DNA of 64,000 bases from Plantactinospora mayteni. Its GTDB lineage: Bacteria; Actinomycetota; Actinomycetes; Mycobacteriales; Micromonosporaceae. The stretch lies in assembly GCF_016862935.1 (NCBI RefSeq), contig NZ_BONX01000032.1, forward strand, positions 62,001 to 126,000, written 5' to 3'. The notes under the pieces are model-generated. The model saw only the letters and a list, made by a program, of their open reading frames with translations, did no database searches and was not told the DNA's origin. A program made the translations under genes and the position numbers. Shown here in pieces: positions 18,397-27,489 of the stretch. The first letter of the stretch is position 1, and each line of letters begins with the position of its first letter.

Positions 18397-18621
18397 CGCG
18401 CCTTCCCCCTCACGATCGTGCCGATCTGGTAATTATGTCCTAATCGCGGGAATTACCGAGGCGATCCGGGCGTTCAACAGTCCGTACCCAGGTTGCCGGG
18501 TCCGTGGCCTGAACGGGTTCTCGCGACTACGCTAGCTGTCGAACATTATTGGCCATGGACCGTCGCCCTTGCGTCCGGTTGTCAGGCCGGACGAGGATCA
18601 CCACCCCCTCAGGAGAGCGCC
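18397..18621. promoter_or_regulatory. divergent promoter region between DUF881 gene and crgA
   Basis: A 225-bp gap between divergent genes. It contains the only AT-rich stretches in this neighbourhood (around 18428-18445 and 18540-18552), consistent with two opposing promoters. No specific operator was recognised. Confidence 0.4.
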
Positions 18622-18885
18622 GTGCCCAAGTCTCAGGTACGTAAGAAGAAGGTGTACACCCCGCCGACCGACGTCCGTCCGACGTCCACCGCGGCGACCC
18701 GCAAGCCTAGCCCGGTCTGGTTGCCGGCCACGGCGGTCGGGTTGATCGTCTTCGGCATCGGCTGGCTGGTGGTCTTCTACCTGTCCGACATGGAATACCC
18801 CGTCGCCACCTGGCGGTACTGGAACCTCGCCATCGGATTCGGGGCGATGGTCAGTTCGCTGGGTCTGCTCTCCCGCTGGCGCTGA
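18622..18885 (+). CDS. crgA: cell division protein CrgA
   Basis: An 87-residue protein with two membrane helices (about 32-52 and 65-82) and the family features KSQVRKKKVYTPP at the N-terminus and FYLSDMEYP between helices. CrgA recruits or coordinates divisome components (FtsZ, FtsI, FtsQ) in actinobacteria. GTG 18622 is chosen because AGGAGAG lies about 5 bases upstream; in-frame upstream codons give a non-homologous extension. Confidence 0.94.
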   Translation: MPKSQVRKKKVYTPPTDVRPTSTAATRKPSPVWLPATAVGLIVFGIGWLVVFYLSDMEYPVATWRYWNLAIGFGAMVSSLGLLSRWR

Positions 18886-19064
18886 CTCCGGTCCTACTTT
18901 CCCCACCCGTCCCGGCAGCCGGGGCGGGTGACCGTCGTTGCGACGATAGTCACGTTACCAATGAGTAACCTCGCCGCGTAGGCTGCGTACATCGCCGCCG
19001 GTGGACGACGCGTCGGCCCGGCGGCGGACGAGGTCAGGCAGCAGGACGGAGAGGCCAAACAGGC

Positions 19065-21254
19065 ATGGGCAGCGTCCAGATCGTGACCACGATCCTCGCC
19101 GCCGGCATCACCGCGGTCGCGGTGTGGCTGGCGGTCCGCGCGGTGCTGCGGATGACCGCGGTGATCCGGTTCGGCCAACCCGACCCGGGGCGGTTCACCG
19201 ACCGGGGCGCCCGGGCCCGGAACATGCTGGTCGAGACGCTCGGGCACACCCGGATGCTCCGCTGGAGCGTGGTGGGCGCCGCGCACTGGTTCGTGATGGT
19301 CGCCTTCGTCGTCCTGTCGCTGCTGGTGCTGGAGGCGTACTTCGAGGTGGTCACCCCGACCGGCGGGCTGCCGCTGGTCGGGCAATGGGTCGGCTACGGA
19401 CTGGTCACCGAACTGATCGGGATCCTCGGGGTGGTCGGGATCCTGGTGTTGATCGGCATCCGGCTGGCGAACCGGCCGGGCAACCCGGCCCGCCGGTCCC
19501 GGTTCACCGGCTCGACCATGTGGCAGGGCTACTTCGTCGAGGCCGTGGTGCTGGCCGTGCTGGTCTGCGGGTTCCTGATCCGGGGCTTCAAGGTCGCCAC
19601 GGACCACTTCGAGTTCCCGGCCTGGGCCACCCCGGTCAGTCACGCCGTCGGCGCGCTGCTGCCGGCCTGGGACGCGGGTACCAGCGTCACCGCCCTGGTG
19701 AAGATCGCGATCTCGATGACCTGGGTCATCGTCATCTCGCTGAACGTGACCATGGGTGTCGCCTGGCACCGGTTCGCCGCCTTCCCCAACATCTTCTTCA
19801 AGCGTGAGCCCGGCCGGGCCGGCTCCGGGCTCGGCGCGCTGCGCCCGATGACCAGCAACGGCAAGCCGCTCGACTTCGAGGAGGCGGACCCGGAGAAGGA
19901 CCAGTTCGGGGTCGCCCAGGTCGAGCAGTTCACCTGGAAGGGACTGCTGGACTTCACCACCTGCACCGAGTGCGGGCGGTGCCAGTCGCAGTGCCCGGCC
20001 TGGAACACCGGCAAGCCGCTCTCGCCGAAGCTGCTGGTGCTGTCGCTGCGCGACCACGCGTACGCCAAGGCGCCGTACCTGCTGGCTGGTGGGGGTAAGG
20101 ACCTGACCGGCGAGGAGAAGGCGACCGAGGCCCAACTCGCGCACATGGACGTGCTGGCGCTGGCCGAGGCGAACCGGCCGCTGATCGGCGGCGCCGATGA
20201 GTTCGGGGTGATCGACCCGGACGTACTCTGGTCCTGCACCACCTGCGGCGCCTGCGTCGAGCAGTGCCCGGTCGACATCGAGCACGTCGACCACATCGTG
20301 GACATGCGCCGCTACCAGGTGCTGATCGAGTCGAGCTTCCCCTCCGAGGCCGGCGTGATGCTGCGCAACCTGGAGAACAAGGGCAACCCGTGGGGTGCCC
20401 CGCCGAACACCCGGGAAGACTGGACCAAGGGGCTCGACTTCGAGGTGCCCCGGGTCGGCGAGGTCGAGGACTTCGAATACCTCTTCTGGGTCGGCTGCGC
20501 CGGGGCGTTCGAGGACCGGGCCAAGAAGACCACCCGGGCGGTGGCCACCCTGCTGCACGAGGCCGGGGTGAACTTCGCCATCCTCGGCGAGGGCGAGACC
20601 TGCACCGGCGACCCGGCCCGGCGGATCGGCAACGAGTTCGTCTTCCAGATGCTCGCCCAGCAGAACGTGGAGACCCTGAACGAGGCGTTCGGCGACCGCG
20701 AGCCGGCGAAGCGCAGGATCGTCGCCACCTGCCCGCACTGCTTCAACACCCTCGGCAACGAGTACGGCGAGCTCGGCGGCCAGTTCGAGGTCGTGCACCA
20801 CACCCAGTTGCTGGCCCACCTGGTCGCCGAGGGCCGGCTCACCCCGGTCCAGCCGGTGGACGGCGGGCTCACCTACCACGACCCGTGCTATCTGGGCCGG
20901 CACAACCGGGTTTTCTCCCCGCCCCGCGAGGTGCTCGGCGCGGCGGCCGACGGGATCACCGAGATGCCGCGCAACCAGGAGCGCTCCTTCTGCTGCGGCG
21001 CGGGCGGTGCCCGGATGTGGATGGAGGAGCGGATCGGCAAGCGGATCAACGTCGACCGGGTCGAGGAGGCGATGTCGACCGGGGCGAAGACGATCGCGGT
21101 CGGCTGCCCGTTCTGCTCGACGATGCTGAACGACGGGGTCAACGGCAAGGAGGCCGGCGACCAGGTCGAGGTGGTCGACGTCGCCACCGTACTGCTCCGC
21201 TCGGTCAGGCCGGCCGGCACCGTGGATCCGGAACCGGCAGGCACCGCCGGCTGA
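19065..21254 (+). CDS. membrane-anchored iron-sulfur (CCG-domain) oxidoreductase
   Basis: 729 residues. N-terminal membrane helices (about residues 1-240, heme b/NarI-like arrangement) are followed by two [4Fe-4S] motifs, CTECGRCQSQCP and CTTCGACVEQCP. Two CCG (cysteine-rich heterodisulfide-reductase-type) domains then carry GCAGAFEDR/CPHCFNTLGNEYG and CCGAGGARMWMEE. It resembles the mycobacterial Rv0338c family, which is proposed to pass electrons from flavoprotein dehydrogenases to the respiratory chain. Monocistronic by spacing. Electron donor unknown. Confidence 0.88.
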   Translation: MGSVQIVTTILAAGITAVAVWLAVRAVLRMTAVIRFGQPDPGRFTDRGARARNMLVETLGHTRMLRWSVVGAAHWFVMVAFVVLSLLVLEAYFEVVTPTGGLPLVGQWVGYGLVTELIGILGVVGILVLIGIRLANRPGNPARRSRFTGSTMWQGYFVEAVVLAVLVCGFLIRGFKVATDHFEFPAWATPVSHAVGALLPAWDAGTSVTALVKIAISMTWVIVISLNVTMGVAWHRFAAFPNIFFKREPGRAGSGLGALRPMTSNGKPLDFEEADPEKDQFGVAQVEQFTWKGLLDFTTCTECGRCQSQCPAWNTGKPLSPKLLVLSLRDHAYAKAPYLLAGGGKDLTGEEKATEAQLAHMDVLALAEANRPLIGGADEFGVIDPDVLWSCTTCGACVEQCPVDIEHVDHIVDMRRYQVLIESSFPSEAGVMLRNLENKGNPWGAPPNTREDWTKGLDFEVPRVGEVEDFEYLFWVGCAGAFEDRAKKTTRAVATLLHEAGVNFAILGEGETCTGDPARRIGNEFVFQMLAQQNVETLNEAFGDREPAKRRIVATCPHCFNTLGNEYGELGGQFEVVHHTQLLAHLVAEGRLTPVQPVDGGLTYHDPCYLGRHNRVFSPPREVLGAAADGITEMPRNQERSFCCGAGGARMWMEERIGKRINVDRVEEAMSTGAKTIAVGCPFCSTMLNDGVNGKEAGDQVEVVDVATVLLRSVRPAGTVDPEPAGTAG

Positions 21255-21324
21255 GCGCCTCGGCCGTCCGTCGGGGCTTCCCCAGCCCCGTACCTGTGGA
21301 AAACCACACCGGTAGCCTCCAGAG

Positions 21325-22542
21325 GTGTCAGCGGGGCCGGAGGACGTGACCGGGGACGCCGTACCGGCGACCCGGCGGGACGCCGGCCGAGCCCTGCCCG
21401 GTCTGCTCCGCCGGTCGCTCCGGCTCGGCGTCGGACTCCTGATCGGCGCGGTGACCGCGACGGTGGAGCTGACGTACCTGCTCGGGCTGGGGTCGATCCT
21501 GCTGGTGCTCCGGGTACCGGCCGGGTCCCGCCGGGCGGGGGCGGACCGGATCGTCGAGCGGATCGAGACCGGCGCCCGCGAGCTGGCCGAGGTTGAACGG
21601 TGGCGGCTGGCCACCTTCCTGGGCAGCGAGAACGCGGCCGACTACACCGGTCGACGGGCCGTACGCTATCTCGCCCTGCGCTGGGCGGTCGGCGGGCTCG
21701 GCGGCTTCGTACTCGCGATCTTCGGCTGGGGCGTACTCTCCGGCGGGGTCTGGATCTGGGAGGCCGTGCGCGGCGAGAGCACTCCGCTGACCTTCGTGGC
21801 GCAGCTCGTACTCGGGCTGGTCGGCCTCTTCCTGGTGGTGCAGGGCGCCAGCGGCGTGATCGCGCTGGACCGCCGACTGGCCCGGCGGTTCCTCGGGCCG
21901 AGCGGCCGGGAGGTGCTGGAACGCCGGATCACCGAGCTGGCCACCAGCCGGGCCGGGGTGGTGGCGGCGGTCGACGCGGAGCGGCGCCGAATCGAGCGGG
22001 ACCTGCACGACGGGGTACAGCAGCGGCTGGTCGCGCTCGGCATGCTGGTCGGCCGGGCCCGCCGGACCACCGACCCGACGAAGGCGGCGGAGCTGCTGCG
22101 CCAGGCGCACGAGGAGTCCGGCCGGGTCCTCGACGACCTCCGCGAGGTCGCCTGGCGGGTCTACCCGACCGCGCTGGACAACCTGGGGCTGGCCGACGCG
22201 CTGGCCCGGGTCGCCGAGCACGCCGGGCTGCCGGTCCGGGTCGACTACCGGCTGACCGGGCGGCCGGCCCGGGCGGTCGAGACGGCCGCGTACTTCGTGG
22301 TCTCGGAGGCGGTGACGAACGCCGCCAAGCACGCCCGGGCCGGCCGGGTCGACGTCGAAGTCGCGGTCCGGGACGACCGGCTGGTCGTGACGGTCGTCGA
22401 CGACGGCGTCGGCGGGGCCGATCCGGCCGGTGTCGGCCTTTCCGGCCTGGCCCGCCGGGTCGCCGCCCTGGACGGCCGATTCCGGGTGGCGAGCCCGGCC
22501 GGCGGTCCCACCACCGTCGTCGCGGAGCTGCCATGCGGGTGA
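21325..22542 (+). CDS. sensor histidine kinase (NarL-type, HisKA_3)
   Basis: A 405-residue kinase. Hydrophobic helices occur near 32-55, 118-142 and 155-175, forming a membrane input domain without a large extracellular loop. The phosphoacceptor H-box is ERRRIERDLHDGVQQRL (His about residue 227), and the ATPase has ALDNLGLADAL, VSEAVTNAAKHA and DDGVGGADPAGVGLSG. GTG start. TAGCCT at 21312-21317 sits about 8 bases upstream, so the mRNA may be leaderless. The response regulator overlaps it by 10 nt. Confidence 0.92.
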   Translation: MSAGPEDVTGDAVPATRRDAGRALPGLLRRSLRLGVGLLIGAVTATVELTYLLGLGSILLVLRVPAGSRRAGADRIVERIETGARELAEVERWRLATFLGSENAADYTGRRAVRYLALRWAVGGLGGFVLAIFGWGVLSGGVWIWEAVRGESTPLTFVAQLVLGLVGLFLVVQGASGVIALDRRLARRFLGPSGREVLERRITELATSRAGVVAAVDAERRRIERDLHDGVQQRLVALGMLVGRARRTTDPTKAAELLRQAHEESGRVLDDLREVAWRVYPTALDNLGLADALARVAEHAGLPVRVDYRLTGRPARAVETAAYFVVSEAVTNAAKHARAGRVDVEVAVRDDRLVVTVVDDGVGGADPAGVGLSGLARRVAALDGRFRVASPAGGPTTVVAELPCG

Positions 22543-23177
22543 TGTTGGCCGAGGACTCGATCCTGCTCCGGGAGGGGCTGCTCCGGCTGCTGGCCGAGGA
22601 GGGACACCAGGTCACCGCCGCCGTCGGCGACGCGACCGCCCTGGTCACGGCGGTCGCGGCGGACCCACCGGAGGCGGTGGTGGTCGACGTACGGATGCCG
22701 CCGACCCACACCGACGAGGGGCTGCGCGCCGCACTGGAGATCCGCCGCCGCTGGCCCGCCGTCGGGGTTCTGGTGCTCTCCCAGTACGTCGAGAAGCGTT
22801 ACGCCGTCGAGCTGCTGACCAGCCAGAGCGGCGGGGTCGGCTACCTGCTCAAGGACCGGGTGGCCCAGGTCGGCGAGTTCCTCGACGCGCTGACCCGGGT
22901 GGGCGCCGGCGGTGCCGCCTTCGACCCGGAGGTGGTACGCCAACTGCTGGCCCGGACCAGTCACACCGACCCGCTGAGCCGGCTGACCGTACGGGAGCGG
23001 GCGGTGCTGGACCTGATGGCGCAGGGGCACACCAACGCCGCCATCGCAGCGGTGCTGCACGTCTCGCAGAGCGCCGTCGAGAAGCACGTGAACGCGATCT
23101 TCGACAAGCTCGACCTGGCGCACGTCACCGGGTACAGCCGGCGGGTGCTCGCCGTACTCCGCTACCTGGGCGGCTGA
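22533..23177 (+). CDS. LuxR/NarL-family response regulator
   Basis: A 214-residue partner of the kinase encoded just upstream. The receiver domain has the acidic pocket (LAEDS), phosphoacceptor Asp in VVVDVRMPPT (about residue 54) and Lys in YLLKDR. The C-terminal LuxR-type helix-turn-helix is at about 150-210 (LTVRERAVLDLMAQGHTNAAI, HVSQSAVEKHVNAIF). ATG 22533 overlaps the kinase stop (ATGCGGGTGA), indicating coupling. Targets are unknown. Confidence 0.94.
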   Translation: MRVMLAEDSILLREGLLRLLAEEGHQVTAAVGDATALVTAVAADPPEAVVVDVRMPPTHTDEGLRAALEIRRRWPAVGVLVLSQYVEKRYAVELLTSQSGGVGYLLKDRVAQVGEFLDALTRVGAGGAAFDPEVVRQLLARTSHTDPLSRLTVRERAVLDLMAQGHTNAAIAAVLHVSQSAVEKHVNAIFDKLDLAHVTGYSRRVLAVLRYLGG

Positions 23178-23243
23178 CCGGAGCCGAGCCGGGCCGTTGA
23201 CCGGAGTCGAGCCGGGCCGCTGACCGGGACCGAGCCGGGCCGG
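23175..23243. repeat. three tandem 23-bp units after the response regulator
   Basis: Units at 23175, 23198 and 23221 each begin TGACCGG and end GAGCCGGGCCG plus one base; the first includes the response-regulator stop codon. The array runs into the terminator hairpin. Confidence 0.85.
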
Positions 23244-23271
23244 GCCGCCGCCGTGGGCGGCCCGGCCCGGC
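23234..23271. terminator. bidirectional terminator hairpin between convergent genes
   Basis: A perfect 15-bp GC stem (23234-23248 with 23257-23271) and an 8-nt loop lie between the ends of the convergent response-regulator and DedA genes. It can terminate in both directions. Confidence 0.8.
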
Positions 23272-23277
23272 GACGGG

Positions 23278-23946
23278 TCACATCCGGTGGCGGCTGCCCG
23301 AACGGTTGCGTCGGGCCAGCCGGGAGAGCACGAACCAGCCGACCACGACCACCACCGCCACGATCACCACCTTCTGGAACACGCCGGCGTACTCCTCGAC
23401 CCGGTGCCAGTTTTCGCCGAGCAGATAGCCGGCCAGCACGAAGACGGTGTTCCATATCAGGCTGCCGAGGGCGGTACAGAGCAGGAAGGTGCCGAGCCGC
23501 ATCCGCTCGATGCCGGCCGGGATCGAGATCAGACTGCGGAAGATCGGGATCATCCGGCCGAAGAAGACCGTCTTGACCCCGTGCCGGACGAACCACGCCT
23601 CGGTACGGTCCACGTCGGCGAGCTTGACCAGCGGCAGCCGGGCGGCGATCGCCCGGGTACGCTCCCGGCCGAGCAGCGCGCCGATGTAGTAGAGCGCCAG
23701 CGCGCCGACCACCGAGCCGAGGGTGGTCCAGAAGATCGCCGACCAGAGGCTCATCTCGCCCCGGCTGGCGGCGAAGCCGGCGAGCGGCAGGATGATCTCG
23801 CTGGGCAGCGGCGGGAAGAGGTTCTCCAGCGCCACCGCCAGGCCCGCTCCGGGGGCACCGAGCGTGTCCATCAGGTCGGTCGCCCACTCGGCGATTCCGC
23901 CGAGCGGGGTGGGTTCGGCGGCCAGCGGGGCCGTATCATCGATCAT
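23278..23946 (-). CDS. DedA family (SNARE-associated/VTT) membrane protein
   Basis: A 222-residue polytopic protein. DedA motifs are present: ENLFPPLPSEIILPLAGF near residue 33, then GALALYYIGALLGRER and FFGRMIPIFRSLISIPAG. The C-terminal helix is VIVAVVVVVGWFVLSRL. Members flip undecaprenyl-phosphate or phospholipids and affect envelope homeostasis. ATG 23946 was chosen since it precedes the conserved domain directly; the longer open frame has no good start signal. Confidence 0.92.
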   Translation of the reverse strand: MIDDTAPLAAEPTPLGGIAEWATDLMDTLGAPGAGLAVALENLFPPLPSEIILPLAGFAASRGEMSLWSAIFWTTLGSVVGALALYYIGALLGRERTRAIAARLPLVKLADVDRTEAWFVRHGVKTVFFGRMIPIFRSLISIPAGIERMRLGTFLLCTALGSLIWNTVFVLAGYLLGENWHRVEEYAGVFQKVVIVAVVVVVGWFVLSRLARRNRSGSRHRM

Positions 23947-24147
23947 GAATTCGACGCTAGCCGGTGCCACCTGTCCACACCCTGTGGAGCGGCGCCCGGT
24001 CCTCTGCCGGGCACCACAGTCACGGACTGCGGTGAACCACACACGGCGCTCGTTCGTACCTGTCGATGTCGGACCGCCCTCGGCGGTCTCGACCAGGCGA
24101 TGGTGGGCCCGACGACGGCCCCAGGACCGCGAGGAGGCGGGCGCCGC

Positions 24148-24873
24148 GTGGCGGAAAGCGCACCACACCGGATGGCGGCGGAGTCGAGCGGACGACACCG
24201 GAAGGCCGGTCCGGTCGACCGGCGCGCCCGGTCCGGACGCCGGCTCCGGCTGATCTCCACGGTGGGGCTCGGGGTCGGGCTGCTGCTCCTCGCGATCCCG
24301 TTCGGGGCGGAGACGCTCCGGACGGTGGTCTGGGGCGGCGGGGCCGAGCCGCAGGTGGGCGTACCGGCAGCGGTGGCCAGCCCGCCGGGGCCGGAGTCGA
24401 CGCCGGTGGCCGAGCCGACCCCGGACGGCGTCCTGCCGACCGGTACGCCCGGGGCGACCCCGACGGCGACCCCGACCCCGACCTCCCGGGCCGACGGTGC
24501 TCCGGCGTCCACCCCACCCGCACCGTCGACGTCGTCGCGGCCACCGATCCAGGGCGCGGCGGTACCGACGTCACCCGCGACCACCGGCCCGCCCCCGCCG
24601 GCCGCCCCGCCGCCGCCCCCGCAGCCCGTGCTGCTCGGCCCGGACGGCCGGGACGGGCTGGCCCGGATGATGGACCGCTACTGCGACGAGCACGTCGGCG
24701 TGACGAGCTGGGCGGACACCCGTGGCGACGGCGGCTGGGAGTGCGACCGCCTGCTGCTGTCGTCCCGCACCGTCGACATCGACCTGGCCTGCCGGGACAC
24801 CTACGGCGACGGCGCGTTCGCGCAGAATCCGGAGGGCCGGGACCCGTTCGGCTGGCGCTGCTTCCGGCGCTGA
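24148..24873 (+). CDS. secreted or membrane-anchored protein with four-Cys C-terminal domain, unknown
   Basis: 241 residues from GTG 24148, chosen because GAGGAGG lies 10 bases upstream. One hydrophobic helix (about 38-55, STVGLGVGLLLLAIPFG) is followed by a long Thr/Pro/Ala-rich extracellular linker. The C-terminal domain of about 65 residues has four Cys, in RYCDEH, WECDR, ACRDTYG and RCFRR, probably forming two disulfides. The C-terminal domain resembles extracellular modules found on some actinobacterial kinases; I cannot name a function. Confidence 0.75.
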   Translation: MAESAPHRMAAESSGRHRKAGPVDRRARSGRRLRLISTVGLGVGLLLLAIPFGAETLRTVVWGGGAEPQVGVPAAVASPPGPESTPVAEPTPDGVLPTGTPGATPTATPTPTSRADGAPASTPPAPSTSSRPPIQGAAVPTSPATTGPPPPAAPPPPPQPVLLGPDGRDGLARMMDRYCDEHVGVTSWADTRGDGGWECDRLLLSSRTVDIDLACRDTYGDGAFAQNPEGRDPFGWRCFRR

Positions 24874-25069
24874 GCCACCGGCCGGGATGGCTGCCGCTGG
24901 CCCGGGGCGCGGCACCCATGCCGGCCACCCGGGGGCGGCCCCGGCGTGCTCCGGCCACCCGGGGCAGACCGCCCCCGGTCACCGTGGGCACCGGGCAGCC
25001 GGCCCCTGGTCGGGCCGGTACTGTGCTCGATAATCGCGGGCCGGACGCGCCCACGGTCGAGGTGAACGC

Positions 25070-25100
25070 ATCATCGACGCCCTACTCCTCACCACCCTGT
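25070..25100 (+). promoter_or_regulatory. uncertain translation start of the first CBS transporter gene
   Basis: A good Shine-Dalgarno sequence (GAGGTGA, about 25060-25066) is positioned for an in-frame ATC at 25070, whereas the first conventional start in frame is TTG 25100. A stop at 25031 bounds the frame and no ATG or GTG lies between. An AUC start is possible. Confidence 0.4.
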
Positions 25101-26446
25101 TGCCGCTGGCCGGCTTCGTCCTGTTGACCGTTGGCAACGCGTTCTTCGTCGCGGCCGAGTTCGCGCTGGTCACCGTCGACCGGGCGGAACTCGACCGGCG
25201 GGTGGCCGGCGGCGACCGGCGGGCCGGTACGGTCCGCAAGGCACTCCGGGAACTCTCCTTCCAGCTCTCCGGCGCGCAGCTCGGGATCACCATCACCGCC
25301 CTGCTCACCGGCTATCTCGCCGAGCCGGCGCTGGCGAAGCTCTTCGCACCGCTGCTTCGCCCGGTCGCCGGGGACGCCACCGGGCGGGTCACCCCGCTGC
25401 TCGCGCTGGCCCTGGCCACGCTGCTGTCGATGCTCTTCGGCGAGCTGGTGCCGAAGAACGCCGCGCTGGCCCGGCCGATGCCGGCCGCGCTGGCCACCGC
25501 CGGGCCGATGCGGGCGTTCTCCCGGATCTTCGGCTGGCTGATCCGGGGCCTGAACAACTCGGCGAACTGGCTGGTCCGCCGGCTCGGCGTCGAACCGCAG
25601 GAGGAGCTGGCCAGCGCCCGGTCGCCCGAGGAACTCGGCCTGCTGGCGGCGATCTCGGCGCGGGCCGGTGCGCTGCCCCGGGAGACCGCGATGCTGCTGC
25701 AACGGACGATCCGGTTCGGCGACAAGCGGGCCGCCGAGGCGATGACGCCCCGGGTCGACGTGGTCGCGCTGCGGGCCACCGCCTCGGTCGCCGAGCTGCT
25801 GGCCCTGGCCCAGCAGACCGGCCGGACCCGGTTCCCGGTCTACGAGGAGACCGTCGATCTGGTCACCGGGGTGGCCGGGGTCGTCGACGCGCTCGGCGTA
25901 CCACCGAACCGCCGGGCGTCCACCACGGTGGCGGCGGTGGCCCGGGAGCCGGTGTACGTGCCGGAGAGCCTGGACCTGGACGGCGTACTCGCGGCGTTGC
26001 GCGCGGCCGGCGCGGACCTGGCGATCGTGGTCGACGAGTACGGCGGCACCGACGGTGTGGTGACGGTGGAGGACCTGGTGGAGGAGCTGGTCGGGGAGAT
26101 CGCCGACGAGTTCGACCCGGTCGCCGAGGAGTCCACCCCGCACGTGCACGAGTTCGCCCCGGACGCCGTCGCGGAGAGCCCGGTCGAGTTGACCGTGCCG
26201 GGCGGGGAACGTGTCGTGCTGGTCGACGGGGTGCTGCGCGAGGACGAGCTGGTCGAACAGGCCGGCTTCCGGCTGCCCGAGGGCCCGTACGAGACCCTCG
26301 CCGGGTTTCTGCTGGCCCGGCTCGGCCACATTCCGGTGGCCGGCGAGACCGTCGAGGAGCAGGGTTTCGAGTTCACAGTGGTCGAGGTGGTCCGGCACCG
26401 GATCGAGCAGGTCCGGGTGGTCCGGTCCGAGGAGGCCGTCGAGTGA
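25100..26446 (+). CDS. CNNM/hemolysin-C-type transporter with CBS pair and CorC domain
   Basis: About 448 residues from TTG 25100 (458 if AUC 25070 is used). N-terminal CNNM (DUF21) membrane domain with VGNAFFVAAEFALV, LSGAQLGITITAL and GELVPKNAAL. Then tandem CBS domains (MTPRVDVVAL, GVAGVVDALG; VDEYGGTDGVVTVEDLVEE) and a C-terminal CorC_HlyC domain. Family members are implicated in Mg2+/Co2+ efflux or homeostasis. It overlaps its paralogue downstream by 4 nt, so the two probably function as a heteromer. Confidence 0.93.
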   Translation: MPLAGFVLLTVGNAFFVAAEFALVTVDRAELDRRVAGGDRRAGTVRKALRELSFQLSGAQLGITITALLTGYLAEPALAKLFAPLLRPVAGDATGRVTPLLALALATLLSMLFGELVPKNAALARPMPAALATAGPMRAFSRIFGWLIRGLNNSANWLVRRLGVEPQEELASARSPEELGLLAAISARAGALPRETAMLLQRTIRFGDKRAAEAMTPRVDVVALRATASVAELLALAQQTGRTRFPVYEETVDLVTGVAGVVDALGVPPNRRASTTVAAVAREPVYVPESLDLDGVLAALRAAGADLAIVVDEYGGTDGVVTVEDLVEELVGEIADEFDPVAEESTPHVHEFAPDAVAESPVELTVPGGERVVLVDGVLREDELVEQAGFRLPEGPYETLAGFLLARLGHIPVAGETVEEQGFEFTVVEVVRHRIEQVRVVRSEEAVE

Positions 26447-27489
26447 AGCTGCTGATCACCCTCGGGCTGCTGCTCGGCAACGCCTTCTTCGTGGGCAGCG
26501 AGTTCGCGCTGATCGCGTCCCGGCGTACCGTGATCGAGCCGCTGGCGGTCGGGTCGCAGCGGGCCCGGTGGGCGCTGGCGGCGATGAACCAGATCCCGCT
26601 GATGATCGCGGGCGCCCAGCTCGGCATCACCATCTGCTCGCTCGGCCTCGGCGCCATCGCCGAGCCGGCGCTGGCGCACCTGCTGGAGGAGCCGTTCCAC
26701 GCGCTGGGGCTGCCGGACCGCGCGGTGCATCCGGTCGCCTTCGTGATCGCGCTCGGCGTGGTGGTCTTCCTGCACACCGTGATCGGCGAGATGGTGCCGA
26801 AGAACATCACGCTGGCCGGGCCGGAGCCGTCCGCGCTCTGGCTCGGCCCGGCGATGCTGGCGTTCTGCGTGGCCACCAAGCCGCTGCTGCTGGCGATGAA
26901 GTGGACGTCGGCGCGGATCCTGCGGCTGTGGCGGGTCGAGGCCACCGACGCGGTGAAGACCGTCTTCACCGCCGAGGAGTTGGCCGGGCTGGTCTCGCAG
27001 GCGCGTACCGAGGGGTTGCTCGGCTCCGAGGAGCATGCCCGGATCACCGGCGCGTTGGCGCTGAACCGGCGTACCGCCTCGGACGCGCTGCGACCGTGGG
27101 CCACCGTCACCACCGTGGCCGAGGACGTCTCGCCGGCCTCCCTGGAGGTGCTGGCGACCCGCACCGGGCGGTCCCGGTTCCCGGTGGTGCAGCGGGCCAC
27201 CCGCCGGGTGCTGGGCTTCGTGCACGTCAAGGACATCCTCGGGTACTCCGGTGCGGCCCGCCGGGCGCCGGTGCCGACCGAACTGCTCCGGCCGCTTGCC
27301 GTGGTGCCGCCGGACCGGAGCCTCGCCGACCTGCTGCTGTCGATGCGCCGGGAGCGCCGGCACATGGTGCTGGTCAGCGACGGGCGGGTGCCGATGGGGG
27401 TGGTCACCCTGGACGACGTGCTCACCGCCGTCGTCGGGACGGCCACCGACCCCACCGGCACCGCTGCACAGCCCGCGCCGACCGTCTAG
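26443..27489 (+). CDS. CNNM/hemolysin-family CBS-domain membrane protein, paralogue
   Basis: A 348-residue paralogue of the preceding gene, starting at a GTG that overlaps its stop. The membrane domain has LLLGNAFFVGSEFALIASRR, AGAQLGITICSLGLG and GEMVPKNITLAGP; one CBS pair follows. It lacks the C-terminal CorC domain, so it is shorter. Its stop codon is shared in CTAG with the convergent amidase gene. Confidence 0.92.
   Translation: MKLLITLGLLLGNAFFVGSEFALIASRRTVIEPLAVGSQRARWALAAMNQIPLMIAGAQLGITICSLGLGAIAEPALAHLLEEPFHALGLPDRAVHPVAFVIALGVVVFLHTVIGEMVPKNITLAGPEPSALWLGPAMLAFCVATKPLLLAMKWTSARILRLWRVEATDAVKTVFTAEELAGLVSQARTEGLLGSEEHARITGALALNRRTASDALRPWATVTTVAEDVSPASLEVLATRTGRSRFPVVQRATRRVLGFVHVKDILGYSGAARRAPVPTELLRPLAVVPPDRSLADLLLSMRRERRHMVLVSDGRVPMGVVTLDDVLTAVVGTATDPTGTAAQPAPTV

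Noticed and set aside
18894-21614. Minus-strand 906-residue frame opposite the iron-sulfur protein
   Set aside because: Shadow of a real gene with Cys cluster motifs; the antisense product is low-complexity.
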